Shown piece by piece: positions 23,571-34,360 of a stretch of DNA of 64,000 bases. Every line of letters begins with the position of its first letter. Position 1 is the first letter of the stretch. The translations under genes and the position numbers were made by a program. Under the pieces are notes generated by a model. That model did not search any database and was not told the origin of the DNA. It saw nothing but the letters and a program-made list of their open reading frames with translations. The DNA is from Pyrus communis (lineage: Eukaryota > Streptophyta > Magnoliopsida > Rosales > Rosaceae), in the NCBI RefSeq assembly GCF_963583255.1, contig NC_084804.1, positions 35,260,453 through 35,324,452 of the forward strand, in the 5' to 3' direction.

Positions 23571-25790
23571 GAGATTGAGAGTGGTTTTATTGTGGGTATG
23601 GTAGTAAAGACTGAGGTGCTTTACCGGAGGTGGGAGTTTGTAAGATGGTAAAGACATGAAAGTAGAGCTGCCTGCCAATCGGCAATTGTACATTTCTAGT
23701 TTTGTGTGTGCTGCCGCGTTCTATTTTACTTGCTTTGAATGGTGATGTGGTATATTATTTTTGTCGGTAAGATTTGAACGCAGAATTTACCCCCATCTAC
23801 TTGAAGGCTGGTTGTGGCGATACTAAATGGTCATGGGCTCATTTTATTGCTTGTCGAACAGCGGTACTGGCTGGATAGAATAATCTCGTTCCAACATTGT
23901 AAGACTCTCTTCCCTTCACCCAAAATCTGCCGAACCAAATCCACCACAATGAAAACTTGACCCAATGGAATGGTTGTATGCTAATGTGAATTTTAATACA
24001 CCAAGTCTTTTTTTGATTTTTTCTTCGTCATGGAAACTCCCTCTTTATTGTCAATCTTATCTAAGTGAACGAACATGAAAGAACCGATTGGGAAATAATT
24101 AAGACAAGTACAACCAAACATAACATTAACATATATAAACAACGACCAGATTGACACGAGCATGACACAAATAAATAAGTCGTGCTCAAGCTCTATTACA
24201 TTGTTATTTCGTTGTCTATTTTTTGAAATTTCTTTTCAATAAGCAATTTCAGATTAACAAACAAAATTCTTTTAATATTATACTTTAGAAAAGAAGAAAA
24301 GTATAAGTATCCACATTTAAGTGAATCACGTAAACACTTGTGTGGTGGTGTATTTTACGAACCTAACATAGTTAGTAGTTAAGCCAATTATTTGCATGAA
24401 CATGCACATATAGACATGTAATGGAGCTCAAGAGATAGTAAGTGCACCTCACTTTTGGATTTGGCATGTTATACATTGAATTGAAGAGAGTTGTAATTAA
24501 GAATGTAGAATCATATTTGAGTACATTGTATAACAAATAATAATAAAAACATATCCGCAATTAATTTAGCAGGTACATCATTAAGTGTATGGAATAGAAG
24601 GGTGTAATAGAATTAGCCAAGTTTTGAATTTTCGGAAAATTCAAATACATTCTAATTCCAATTTTAAAGTTTGAAATTTCAGTTTCGGACTTGAATTGCA
24701 CGGAATATTTTTGGAACTCTTGGCCAGAAAATTGGAATATTAGAGAACTAAATAGCACGACTGCAATGCATGGATTGCTGCCGCCGCCGACTAGAAGTAA
24801 CTCCTAAACTTGAAGCATTATTAATTTTATTTTATATTCTAAGGAATTTCATGTATAGTTAAGCAGAATGCAATGCATGAAAAAGACGTAAATTGGACTA
24901 CTGAACGAAGAGGATTAGGGGTTTAGGGGGAGTATCTGTATCTGTATCTTATCTTTGTTCTTTATCCTTCAGTTATCATATATAATGCTTGTAAAATCAT
25001 GGACTGGTTTATCCTCAAATCAAGCTAGCAATCCAGAAAGCCTATATTTATGCATGGCTCAACCCTGCTTTGATATTAATTTGGTCACTTTGGTCTCGCG
25101 GCACAATGCAGGATGCATGCAGCTAGCTTTCTCAATAAATCAATTGCTATAAGATAATTGGATTATAATATACTCTTCCACCGCATGACTGATCGCATGA
25201 TTAATCTAGCTAGTAACCAACCATTAATCAACCAAGAGTAATGGATGCACCTGTCATGATCAACAAGTAGTGGATCTGCTTAATATGCTTTTACTGAGTC
25301 CAATTGTAGGGTTAGAGTTCGGATTCCGGCTTCAATATGTCTAGTTTCTATGTTATTTGAGCAAGATTCAAATATAATCGAAATTAACAGGAAAAGATTT
25401 CAACTTGGCTAAGCTCAAGTACGTAGTATGTTTGTAAAAACAAAACAAGTGTTTTGGAGTATGAATCAAGAGAGACTACTTATCACCTAAGCCTCCTCAA
25501 TTTCATCTTTAATCAGTTTTGTAAGACAGATAGAGGTCCAGTAGGCTTGTCATGATTTAGGCTTGAAAATGTCCAAAGTGGTGATTGGCTTTCAAGTTGA
25601 GTGAAATAACAAGTAAAGCCACTTCGATCTCCCTTTCTATTCAAACTACCTTTCCAAAAGTCTTAAAAAGAAAAAAATAGTAAAATACATTATAAAACTA
25701 GCTTACTCCTAAAGCATACGAAAGAAAGTAGATATGGTGATTGGCCGTCACATGGTTTTACAATTTCATTTATGTTAACTTTGCCACCAA

Positions 25791-25793
<3 letters not shown>
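23571..25793. other. Gene-poor AT-rich sequence
   Basis: No coding frame of credible length, splice-linked exons, tRNA or LTR boundary was recognised. Short plant-like promoter words occur but nothing that anchors a gene. Confidence 0.45.

Positions 25794-25830
<37 letters not shown>
25794..25830. repeat. TA microsatellite
   Basis: About 18 TA units immediately left of the nested MITE pair. Confidence 0.9.
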
Positions 25831-25831
<1 letters not shown>

Positions 25832-25833
<2 letters not shown>

Positions 25834-26152
25834 GAAAGTGATATTCACACATCCATTCACACATAGTTTTGTTAATTTTTTAGTTATTTATTTTTTTCAA
25901 TTTATTCGATTTGATGACTAAAAATTGAGAGAGATGTGTAAACGTAAAAATAAGAGGAAGATTATCTACCCTCCTAATATCTCTACCCTTCCATGTTCTC
26001 CTATTTGAACGGTCACGGTTAAGCCACGTCAACATCTTATATTGATTTTTTTATAGAGATAATAAGATAAAAAATAATGTATGAGAGGAGGAGATGGAAG
26101 AGGATGAGAATCCTCCTCTGTAAAAATAAGTATGTGAATAATATTACCTTGT
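25832..26152. mobile_element. Outer MITE interrupted by a Mutator-like MITE
   Basis: The left end GGAAAGTGATATTCACACA pairs imperfectly with the right end GTATGTGAATAATATTACC. The inner element at 25953-26119 separates the halves. Boundaries are approximate and the flanking TA repeats hide any target duplication. Confidence 0.5.
25953..26119. mobile_element. Mutator-like MITE with 9 bp duplication
   Basis: 167 bp with imperfect terminal inverted repeats of about 20 bases (left AGAGGAAGATTATC; right end, reversed, AGAGGAGGATTCTC). The 9-mer GTAAAAATA flanks it exactly at 25944-25952 and 26120-26128. Nine-base duplications are typical of Mutator-like elements. It encodes nothing. Confidence 0.75.
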
Positions 26153-26689
26153 ATATACATATAAATCACATGTGCAAAGTACACAACAACACAAGCATTC
26201 TAGGTACACACAGAAAAAAAACTTTATCTGAGAAAATAAAGATTTAAACAAAAGCAACACGCATGGGATGAGATGACATGCATTAATCAATCATCTCCAA
26301 ACTCAAATCGTTATTATAAAATGAATTAATTACGAAAAAGTAATCGGAGCCGATTTTTTAGCGCCATCGACGGCCACGGGGTTGAACGACGGACGGAAAG
26401 GGGCGCCATTAGCGCCTCCACTTTTCAGTGATCAAATGCACAACCAAAAAAGAGGAAACATACATTACACATGGGAATTATGGGAATGGAATATTGTAAT
26501 GCGGAGAATTTCAATAAAGTGGGCCGTTATTTTTGCACTCTTTTCTGCTTGTCTATGGATTCTCTGCCTAACCCTCATCCCTTAATATGACCCAAAATCA
26601 GGGACTCTGCTTTCTCATTCGCCCAGGCATTTGTACACAATGGTCGGGCATTGACCAACACCATAACGAGTAATTTAAAATTACAATTT
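26153..26689. other. Intergenic, no gene supported
   Basis: A 67-codon open frame at 26382-26585 has no recognisable family and no flanking gene signals. Nothing else stands out. Confidence 0.4.
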
Positions 26690-26846
26690 AGTGGTTAGTT
26701 TTCTTCATTTTTAAGTAAGAAGTCTTAACTGTGATTCTTGCAGAATGTGAATTCTAACCAAATTATTATAGCCAAGCCATTGTAAGGCTTAGCCAACTTC
26801 TTTACCCCTTAAGTGTAAATAAGTATTAAAAAAAAAAAAAAAAAAC
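26690..26846 (+). mobile_element. SINE-like repeat, diverged copy
   Basis: TTTAGTGGTTAG, TTAAGTAAGAAGTCTTAACTG and CCATTGTAAGGCTTAGCC match the layout of the copies at about 28195 and 33690. It ends in an A-rich tail at about 26828-26845. The B box is eroded. Confidence 0.45.
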
Positions 26847-27272
26847 TACTAGTGCATGGGGTAATGATTCAGTTTTTGCTTGCACTTGATGATCGAAATT
26901 GTTGTGTCTATTCATATTCGTTACATTCACACATTGTGACATTCATAATATGTATCTGATTGATTCACTCAAATTCTAAAACATGTACACTTGATAATAA
27001 TATTTAACCCTAACCTCTAATAGTAAAATACTTAATACATGCATTACTCTTCGATGGAAAACATGCTGCCTGATGAATCGAATACGCTTAAGGATTTTTC
27101 AGACAACATTCAAAAAGAAAACTATATATATGGCCATTGGTTAAGAGAAACTGAGGCCAAATGCATGCAATGCATGATAATGATGCTTGTGAATTTATCA
27201 CAATTAATGATGGTAAAGTAGTAGTTAGTTATGCTTCAGAAAATTCGGATCATTATTAATCCATATTTTATG

Positions 27273-27913
27273 TGTAACATCCCACATCACCCAAGGGAGT
27301 GATCCTTAAATGTATATTCCCATCCCTACCTAACACGAGGCCTTTTGGGAGCTCACTGGCTTCGGGTTCCGTAGGAACTCCGAAGTTAAGCGAGAAGGGG
27401 GCTAGAGCAATCCCATGATGGGTGACCCATCGAGAAGTTCTCGTGTGAGTTCCCAAAAACAAAACCGTGAGAGCGTGGTCGGGGCCCAAAGCGGACAATA
27501 TCGTGCTACGGTGGTGGAGTGGGCTCGGGAAGTGATCCACCCCGAGCCGGGATGTGACAAATTGGTATCAGAGCCTAACCCTGGCCGTGGTGTGCCGACA
27601 AGGATGTCGGGCCCCTAAGGGGGGTGGATTGTAACATCCCACATCACCCAGGGGAGTGATCCTTAAATGTATATTCCCATCCCTACCTAACACGAGGCCT
27701 TTTGGGAGCTCACTGGCTTCGGGTTCTGTAGGAACTCCGAAGTTAAGCGAGAAGGGGGCTAGAGCAATCCCATGATGGGTGACCCACTGGGAAGTTGCTC
27801 GTGAGTTCCCAAAAACAAAACCGTGAGGGAATGGTAAGCCCAAAGCGGACAATATCGTGCTACGGTGGTGGAGCTGGCCCGGGAAGTGGTCCGGCCCGGG
27901 CCGGGATGTGACA
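27273..27913 (+). mobile_element. Complete Cassandra TRIM retroelement
   Basis: Two near-identical LTRs, 27273-27559 (287 bp) and 27630-27913 (284 bp), flank a 70 bp core. The core has a methionine-tRNA primer-binding site (TTGGTATCAGAGCC) and a purine tract (AAGGGGGGTGG). Target duplication TTATG is perfect (27268-27272 and 27914-27918). Each LTR carries a stretch matching plant 5S rRNA, including AACTCCGAAGTTAAGCG and GATGGGTGACC. That combination defines Cassandra. It has no genes and depends on proteins of other elements. Confidence 0.95.
27560..27629 (+). other. Cassandra core: primer site and purine tract
   Basis: The whole internal domain is 70 bp: primer-binding site just after the 5' LTR, and a polypurine tract just before the 3' LTR. 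No reading frame of interest lies between. Confidence 0.9.
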
Positions 27914-27918
27914 TTATG

Positions 27919-28194
27919 CTTAATGAGCCAATGGTGGGTTTACCACCCAAAACAAAAGAAATAATTTCAAATGGTTTAACATGTTTGACTTAGTAGTGTT
28001 GCACTCAATTTGGAGTCGACTAATTTTGTAATTTTGTTAAAAAAAATTATGCATGACACTACCAATAAAATGAGTAATAATAACTTAATTTTTGTTTTCT
28101 ATAAACAATCTTCTATTTAAGGGTGGAATATTTGTTCTAAACCATGCATAAGACTGGCCAAAATAATTAAGTTTTGAACTTATCATTTATGTGA
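27919..28194. other. Short intergenic spacer
   Basis: AT-rich sequence right of the Cassandra insertion; nothing recognisable. Confidence 0.4.
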
Positions 28195-28355
28195 AAAAAA
28201 CATGGGACTTCTTATTTAAAATAAGTAAGAGGTTTTAGATTCGATTATCATCAAAGATTAATTTGAATCACATTATTGCTAGCTTATTGTGAGATTTATT
28301 CCACTCAAACCCCCTTTATGTAGATAATATCGTTTGTTAAAAATAAAAATAAAAA
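28195..28355 (+). mobile_element. SINE-like repeat
   Basis: AAGTAAGAGGTTTTAGATTCGATTATC (about 28224-28250) resembles a B-box region. The body has ACATTATTGCTAGC, TGTAGATAATATCGTTTGTT and an A-rich tail. The copy at 33690-33868 is its closest relative here. No clean target duplication was seen. Confidence 0.6.
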
Positions 28356-28806
28356 ACCGTAATGGAATTTACTCTATATAAATCTTGGTGTGCATAGGGC
28401 GGCGGGCCTGATTTTTTTGGCGGGTGCATGGAAAAGAAGATCAAGGTTGAATAACTATGCAATGAGCTACGGTTTTTTCCTCTTTATAAATCTTAGGGAG
28501 AAGGGAAAACAAACTAACCTAAACCAAAATATCATATTTCACTTAACACTATTGTATAGTAGCATGTCTTTTTATTTGTAAGTAAGATCTTAATGTCGAA
28601 TTTTGAGGATGATCAATTTTAAATGAAATCAGTATGCTTAACTTATACGTAGTGTGGCTTAAATTCAAATCTCACGCTTCTGTGTAAACATAATGTTGTA
28701 TTTAATCCCATATATAACAATATAATATATATAAAAATAAGAAGGGGGAGCGAAGGAAGAACAAAAGGCCAGAATTTGCGGCATGGTGACTGGTCTTTCC
28801 CGCTCC

Positions 28807-28814
28807 TATTTAAA
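28807..28814 (+). promoter_or_regulatory. TATA box of the GH9 gene
   Basis: TATTTAAA lies about 100 bases before the ATG at 28916, giving a 5' leader of roughly 75 bases. It is inferred from motif and spacing. Confidence 0.5.
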
Positions 28815-28915
28815 GGCATCTCAATCGGCACAAAGTCATGAACTAATCTCAAAATCGATCGCATTACTCATTGGGTGCTTAATTTTTACATTTGGGAAAA
28901 AAAAATTAAGTTCCA

Positions 28916-31900
28916 ATGGCAAAGAGATTACCACTAACCCTCTTCATCTCCGTCTTTGTAATATTGGGCAGTAGTATTAGTAGTAGTGTCCATATCCAAG
29001 CTGCAGGCAACCCTAATTACAGAGAGGCCCTGGCAAAGTCCATACTCTTCTTTCAGGGACAAAGGTCAGGGAGACTCCCCGCCGGTGCTGCCCAACAAAT
29101 CACATGGAGGTTCAATTCTGGGCTTTCCGATGGTCGTCTGGCAAATGTAAATATGCTATATACTTAATTACTGCATTGTCTTTTGATTTATATGATTTTT
29201 TTTTTTTTTAAAATTTAGTTCGTTATAGATGGTCAATTTCTGGAATATTGCATTACCCTTCATGCATGCAAACCTATTCGCACTATTTGTAATGTGGTCT
29301 CTCTATAAGTTAGGGAGGGAAAGAGAAGGTGATGGTACAGTCAGCCGCATACATGTGAGAAATCCGATCAGTGGCAATGTGGTGGATGGAGGCAATGGGG
29401 TAGGGAACGTTAAAAGGCTTAACTGTGTTTTTAGGTCAAAGGGAAGTTATTGATAAATAATAAATTTTAATAAATTAAGGCAATCGTTATATATATATAT
29501 ATATATTGCATTTTTGCTCACCATCATTTAGTGTGGTGTATATTCACCACCTTATTTATCACCGTTAGATGAGTTTGAATTTTAAGATTTGTGTTTATCC
29601 ACTACATGAATCTCGAAATTCAAACTCATATAACGGTGATAAATAGGGTGGTGAGCATACATGACACTAAATGATGGTAAGCAAAAATACTCCCTATATA
29701 TATTCAAGTTCTAAAAGATGGGGCTAGCTAGGCTAGGGCCTAGCATTTAGATGGTTAGGAGGATTGAAGTAAATTTATTATATATCGTATATATAAGCGT
29801 CTGTTTATACCTAAAAAATACTTAATTGCATTGGAATACATAAATTTCAAAATAGAATATTAGAACATAATGCAAAATGAAAGTTATATATTTTCTATCA
29901 AAGTGGGAGTCGCGACCTAGGTGAGTGTCTAGACCGGTCTGGATAGTCTAAGTGGGTGCCTAGGTGGTCTTGGTGGGCGCCTAAGCAGTCTTAGTGGGTG
30001 CCTAGGTAGATCTATGTGCTATTTCTTAATTTTCAAATATCTAAGGATTAATCGAAATGGTGGCTTGCCGCCACCTAACGTCTATACATGAATTTTTAGA
30101 ACAGTGTATATATTAAGGGGGGGTGTGAAGCATATATATATGCTCTTACATGTGATTTGAAATTTTAATCCGAAAATATTGTTTCAATGGATAATGCTTG
30201 GAGTATCACCAACTGATCGTTTTGCTGCTTGCTTTATATATGTGCAAAGATGATAGACACGTGCAAAGCATATGAACAAAAAGAAAGAAAAATATGAGTG
30301 CAAATAAAATCTTCTGAATTTAGTCTCTAAGCTTTATCAAAAGTAGGGAAGGTCACATGATTCCTTCACAAAGAAAAAGATGTAAAAAGAAAAGGAACAG
30401 TGAATGTAATGAAAACAAGCACTTTGGTTTTCCTCTTCTTTTTTACCTACTATGTTTGTACAAGGTAAATTTATTAAGTATGTGTATTGTGGCAATATTT
30501 CAAATTAATCACGCAATGCACTGTTATATGTTTTATATTTTCTACGTTTAATATTATGTAATTGATTTACAATAATATCATATTAATAATATCCTATTAC
30601 ACAAAATAAAAAGCCAAATCTTTTCAAAATTCTAATGAAATTACGAAAAAGTCATGAGTGTTTCATTGGAATGAGAAGTTACTTGTCTCGTGTACCAAAT
30701 ATTATTGTGTAGACAAAATTTGATTGGTGACAAACATGAACCTTCGACCTATATGAAAATATTTGCATCAATTTTGCAGGTGGACTTAACTGGAGGATAC
30801 TATGACGCTGGAGACAATGTCAAGTTCAACTTCCCAATGGCATTCACCACCACAATGCTGTCATGGGGAGCACTTGAATATGGCAAGCGCATTGGCACCC
30901 AGTTAACAGAAACCCGGGCAGCGATACGGTGGGCCACGGATTATCTTCTAAAGTGTGCTAGGCAAACGCCCGGTAAACTCTATGTTGGGGTCGGTGACCC
31001 AAACATGGACCATAAATGTTGGGAGAGGCCAGAAGACATGGACACGCTCAGAACCGTGTACTCAGTCTCACCAAGCAACCCGGGCTCGGACGTTGCTGGA
31101 GAGACAGCCGCTGCATTAGCGGCTGCTTCTTTAGTTTTCCGGAAGGTTGATCCGAAATACTCAAAGTTGCTGTTGAACACGGCCAAGAATGTGATGCAGT
31201 TTGCAATTCAGTACCGAGGGGCATACAGTGATTCACTTGGATCTGCAGTCTGCCCATTTTATTGCTCATATTCTGGATATAAGGTAGGTAACATAGAATC
31301 CGGATCCTCTTTATCCTTGCTAGATTTTGCGTCAATTTTTTATTTGTTAATTTATTGACCTTTCCAATTTGGTAAAAAAATAAAAATAAATTCAGGATGA
31401 GCTACTGTGGGGAGCTGCATGGCTTTTTAGAGCAAGTAATGAACTTTATTATTACAATTTTATGAAATCCTTGGGAGCTAGTGATTCAACAGACATTTTC
31501 AGCTGGGACAACAAATTTGCTGGTGCTTATGTTTTATTATCAAGGGTACAAATTCTATACTCATCATCAACCTTTTTCCACCTTATTTCAGTACAACTGT
31601 TCTATTAAGGGCCCATTTCATATATAACGATTCGTTTTAGTTTTCAGACATTTGTTTTCACTTTGTTTGAAAACTAAATAATTTATTTGTTAAATGTATT
31701 TGGTAATGTTTTTCAGTTTTCAAAATACTAAAAGATGAAAACTCAAAATTAAAATGATTTTCAAAAGGCCTCAAATTAATTTTTATTATTCTTACTTTAA
31801 TTATAAATTTATAAATTCTAACAAAATGCTGTATATATTTCTCAGAGGGCACTGTTGAACAACGACAAAAACTTTGAGCCATATAAACAACAAGCTGAGC

Positions 31901-32811
31901 AATTTATGTGTCGGATTTTGCCTAACTCACCCTCTTCAAGTACTCAATATACACAAGGTAAACATAGTTGTTTTCACTAGTGGTTCATCATTTCAGCCAA
32001 TTTTTGACCTGCCAAATTCTCAGTAAGTATGGATTCAAATATAGAATACGGAGATTATAGTAGGATTGTTATTAGCAATCTAAAATGGTTATTCGTGCAT
32101 TCTTCCTTCCCTTGTTTTTCCGTGAGAGAGTAGTGTAAAATAAATGTGTTCTAACCATGTATATTCGTTTAAAATATAGGAGGGCTCATATATAAGCTGC
32201 CTGGAAGTAACCTCCAATATGTAACCTCAATAACATTCTTGCTTACTACCTATTCCAAGTACATGGCTGTCAGAAAGCTCACATTCAACTGTGGTACCCT
32301 CGTCGTCACTCCGAAGACCTTAAGAAACCTTGCAAAACAACAGGTACATCACTTAATCCTGCGTGACAGTGTCAAACTGTAAATTTGAACCACTAATTAT
32401 TATGTTAATTATCATCTAAGTGTTTACTTTAAGTTCAATCATTTATCATTTTATACAGGGGCTGATTTTTATTGACATTTTTAGGTGGACTACATATTAG
32501 GGGTAAACCCTCTGAAGATGTCCTACATGGTAGGGTATGGACCCTACTATCCCAAGAGAATTCACCACAGAGGATCCTCGTTGCCTTCATTGGCAAGCCA
32601 TCCTCAGACCATAGGTTGTGATGGTGGTTTCCAACCATTCTTTTATTCGTTAAACCCAAACCCTAACATCCTAGTTGGAGCCGTTGTTGGAGGTCCAAAC
32701 CAGAACGATGGGTTCCCAGATGACCGCAGTGATTACAGTCACTCGGAGCCTGCAACGTACATAAATGGCGCTATTGTAGGACCCTTGGCATACTTTGCAG
32801 GGAGCTTATAA
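28916..32811 (+). CDS. Endo-1,4-beta-glucanase, GH9 class B
   Basis: Six exons join in phase to 495 residues: 28916-29146, 30780-31283, 31396-31545, 31846-31957, 32180-32343 and 32485-32811. A signal peptide ([17 protein letters not shown]) leads into a single GH9 catalytic domain. The first catalytic motif is [12 protein letters not shown] (DAGD at 86-89). GH9 signature 1 is the [12 protein letters not shown] region (389-417). Signature 2 around [17 protein letters not shown] carries Asp470 and the acid Glu475. There is no membrane anchor or CBM49, as in class B enzymes of about 490 residues. It should hydrolyse amorphous cellulose or xyloglucan in the wall during expansion, abscission or ripening. 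Intron 1 (1.6 kb) holds a MITE and a dispersed repeat. Confidence 0.95.
29510..29688. mobile_element. Hairpin MITE in GH9 intron 1
   Basis: 179 bp, almost entirely an inverted repeat. The left arm (ATTTTTGCTCACCATCATTT.., CACCACC, TTATCACCGTTA, GAGTTTGAATTT) is mirrored by the right arm with few mismatches. Arms are about 75-80 bases with a short loop near 29596. Target duplication is not clear because the left flank is an AT repeat. The transcript would fold into a long hairpin. Confidence 0.8.
29880..30112 (-). repeat. Dispersed GCCTAGGCG-type repeat, copy 2
   Basis: Reverse complement of the repeat at 15975-16216: GTGCCTAGGT words, TTCTTAATTTTCAAAT, and a terminal ATTTTTAGAACAGTG. Its CCTAGGTGG words are locally reiterated. 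It sits in GH9 intron 1. Confidence 0.6.
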
Positions 32812-33689
32812 AGTTGATTGGAGACCTCATTAATCAGGGGTTTTATATTAATTGTAAACAACTATCTATTGTCCCCAAAGGGGTATATATTTATGTGTGT
32901 GTGTGTGTGTGTATCTCACCACGAAATGGAAGGGATGTTTCAGTGTTTTCCTCTTTCCTAGTTTGATGTGGTAATTGGATGATGACCTTAGTTGAAAAAT
33001 TAGATGATGATCTTAGGCTCACAATGAGCAGCAGCTTATAAGATTTAAGCATTTGAATTTTAAGACTCAGTGTCAAAGAGTTTCTCTTTCTTTCTTTGTT
33101 TTTTTTTTTCTTTTTTCTTTTCTTCTCTATATGGTTCCCGTTTATCTCAAAATCTAACTATATGTTAAGAACTAGCTAGCTACGAGTGGAATTTGTCATT
33201 CTGATGGCTGTCCTAGGTAACAATCATTTCAATCTTCACACCACAGGCTACCTCAATGTGTGGAGAGTAAGAGGTTACATATCCTCTAGAAACTTTTGGA
33301 GAACTTGTTCAACTATCAAAGAAGATGAAAGGAAGAAGTTTCGTAATAGGACACAATTTACTTTAATGTGAACGAATAAATAACAGATGAGGCTTTAAAA
33401 TCCCCCACTTCATATTCAATATTAAGTTGAAAGCAGAGATGTGTTTTGAACACTTCTTTGTGATCTTCCATCATATATAGTAGGCTGCAATCGTTTGTGA
33501 ATTTGGACTTTCCAAATATATTGAAAGTATATACTACTACTAAGAAAAGCAGACGCCAGTACACCACTACTGAGAGAAGTATTGCATTCTTTTAGAATTT
33601 GGACTTCTTGTTATTTTACTCTTTGGATGACTCTAGACTTGTTAAATTGATTCAACTGGGAATGGCCTCTAGAATTTGGACTTCTCTTA

Positions 33690-33868
33690 GTACTATGGTC
33701 TATTAGTATTTCTTTTCACTTGTAAATGAGAGGTCTTAGGTTCAATTCACGCCAAAAGTAAATTCGAACCACATTATTGCTAACCCTTTGTGAAGCTAAA
33801 CCCATCTCATTCCTCATAGTGTAGATAATATAGTTTGTTCAAAAAAAAAAAAAAAAAAAAAAAAAAAA
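33690..33868 (+). mobile_element. SINE-like repeat with long A tail
   Basis: Body with AGGTCTTAGGTTCAATTC (B-box-like), GAACCACATTATTGC and GTGTAGATAATATAGTTTGTT, then about 28 A residues (33841-33868). The long clean tail suggests it is the youngest of the three copies. Flanking duplication not resolved. Confidence 0.65.
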
Positions 33869-34095
33869 GAAGTGAATACAATTCAATTAAGATCTAGAAA
33901 AAACAGTGTCGTTTTAATTACCCACTTTCAATCCAATTAAAACATTTTTCATTGAGTCCTAGAAATGAAGGACAATCATTCATTGCTAATTAAGGCGTTG
34001 AACCCAACAAATCTTAGTTTTTGTGAGTTACCTCTTAGCATGCCTCAAGTGACTGAGAAATTTCACCACACTATAATACTAGTGGCTGGGCGGTT

Positions 34096-34194
34096 TAAAT
34101 TTGTTAATTTATTGACCTTTTCACTTTGGTAAAAACAAAATCACGATGAGCTGCTGTGGGGAGCTGCATGGCTTTTTAGAGCAATAAATGAAGT
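34096..34194 (+). pseudogene. Duplicated fragment of GH9 intron 2 / exon 3
   Basis: About 100 bases match 31345-31443: TTTGTTAATTTATTGACC, then GATGAGCTGCTGTGGGGAGC and CTGCATGGCTTTTTAGAGCA. It includes the end of intron 2 and the first 15 or so codons of exon 3 ([13 protein letters not shown]). The AG acceptor is lost (TCAC replaces TCAG). It lies about 1.3 kb downstream of the intact gene, in the same orientation. Confidence 0.8.
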
Positions 34195-34360
34195 TTTAGG
34201 ATTTATCTGCATACAAAAATCCACGAATGTTCATATAAAAACTAGCGTGTAAAAATACAGTATTAGGATTTAACTGCATGGTAAGATATTGTTCACCAAG
34301 AACAGTTAATATATCAGCACCAAAGAATGGTACAGTATACTATTGCTAGTCATCATACTT

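Noticed and set aside
26382..26585. 67-codon open frame
   Set aside because: No family, no promoter or splice context, and composition like the surrounding spacer.
27336..27440. Apparent 5S rRNA gene
   Set aside because: The 5S-like words lie inside both LTRs of a TTATG-flanked Cassandra element and the rest of the 5S sequence is altered. It is retroelement sequence, not a ribosomal gene.
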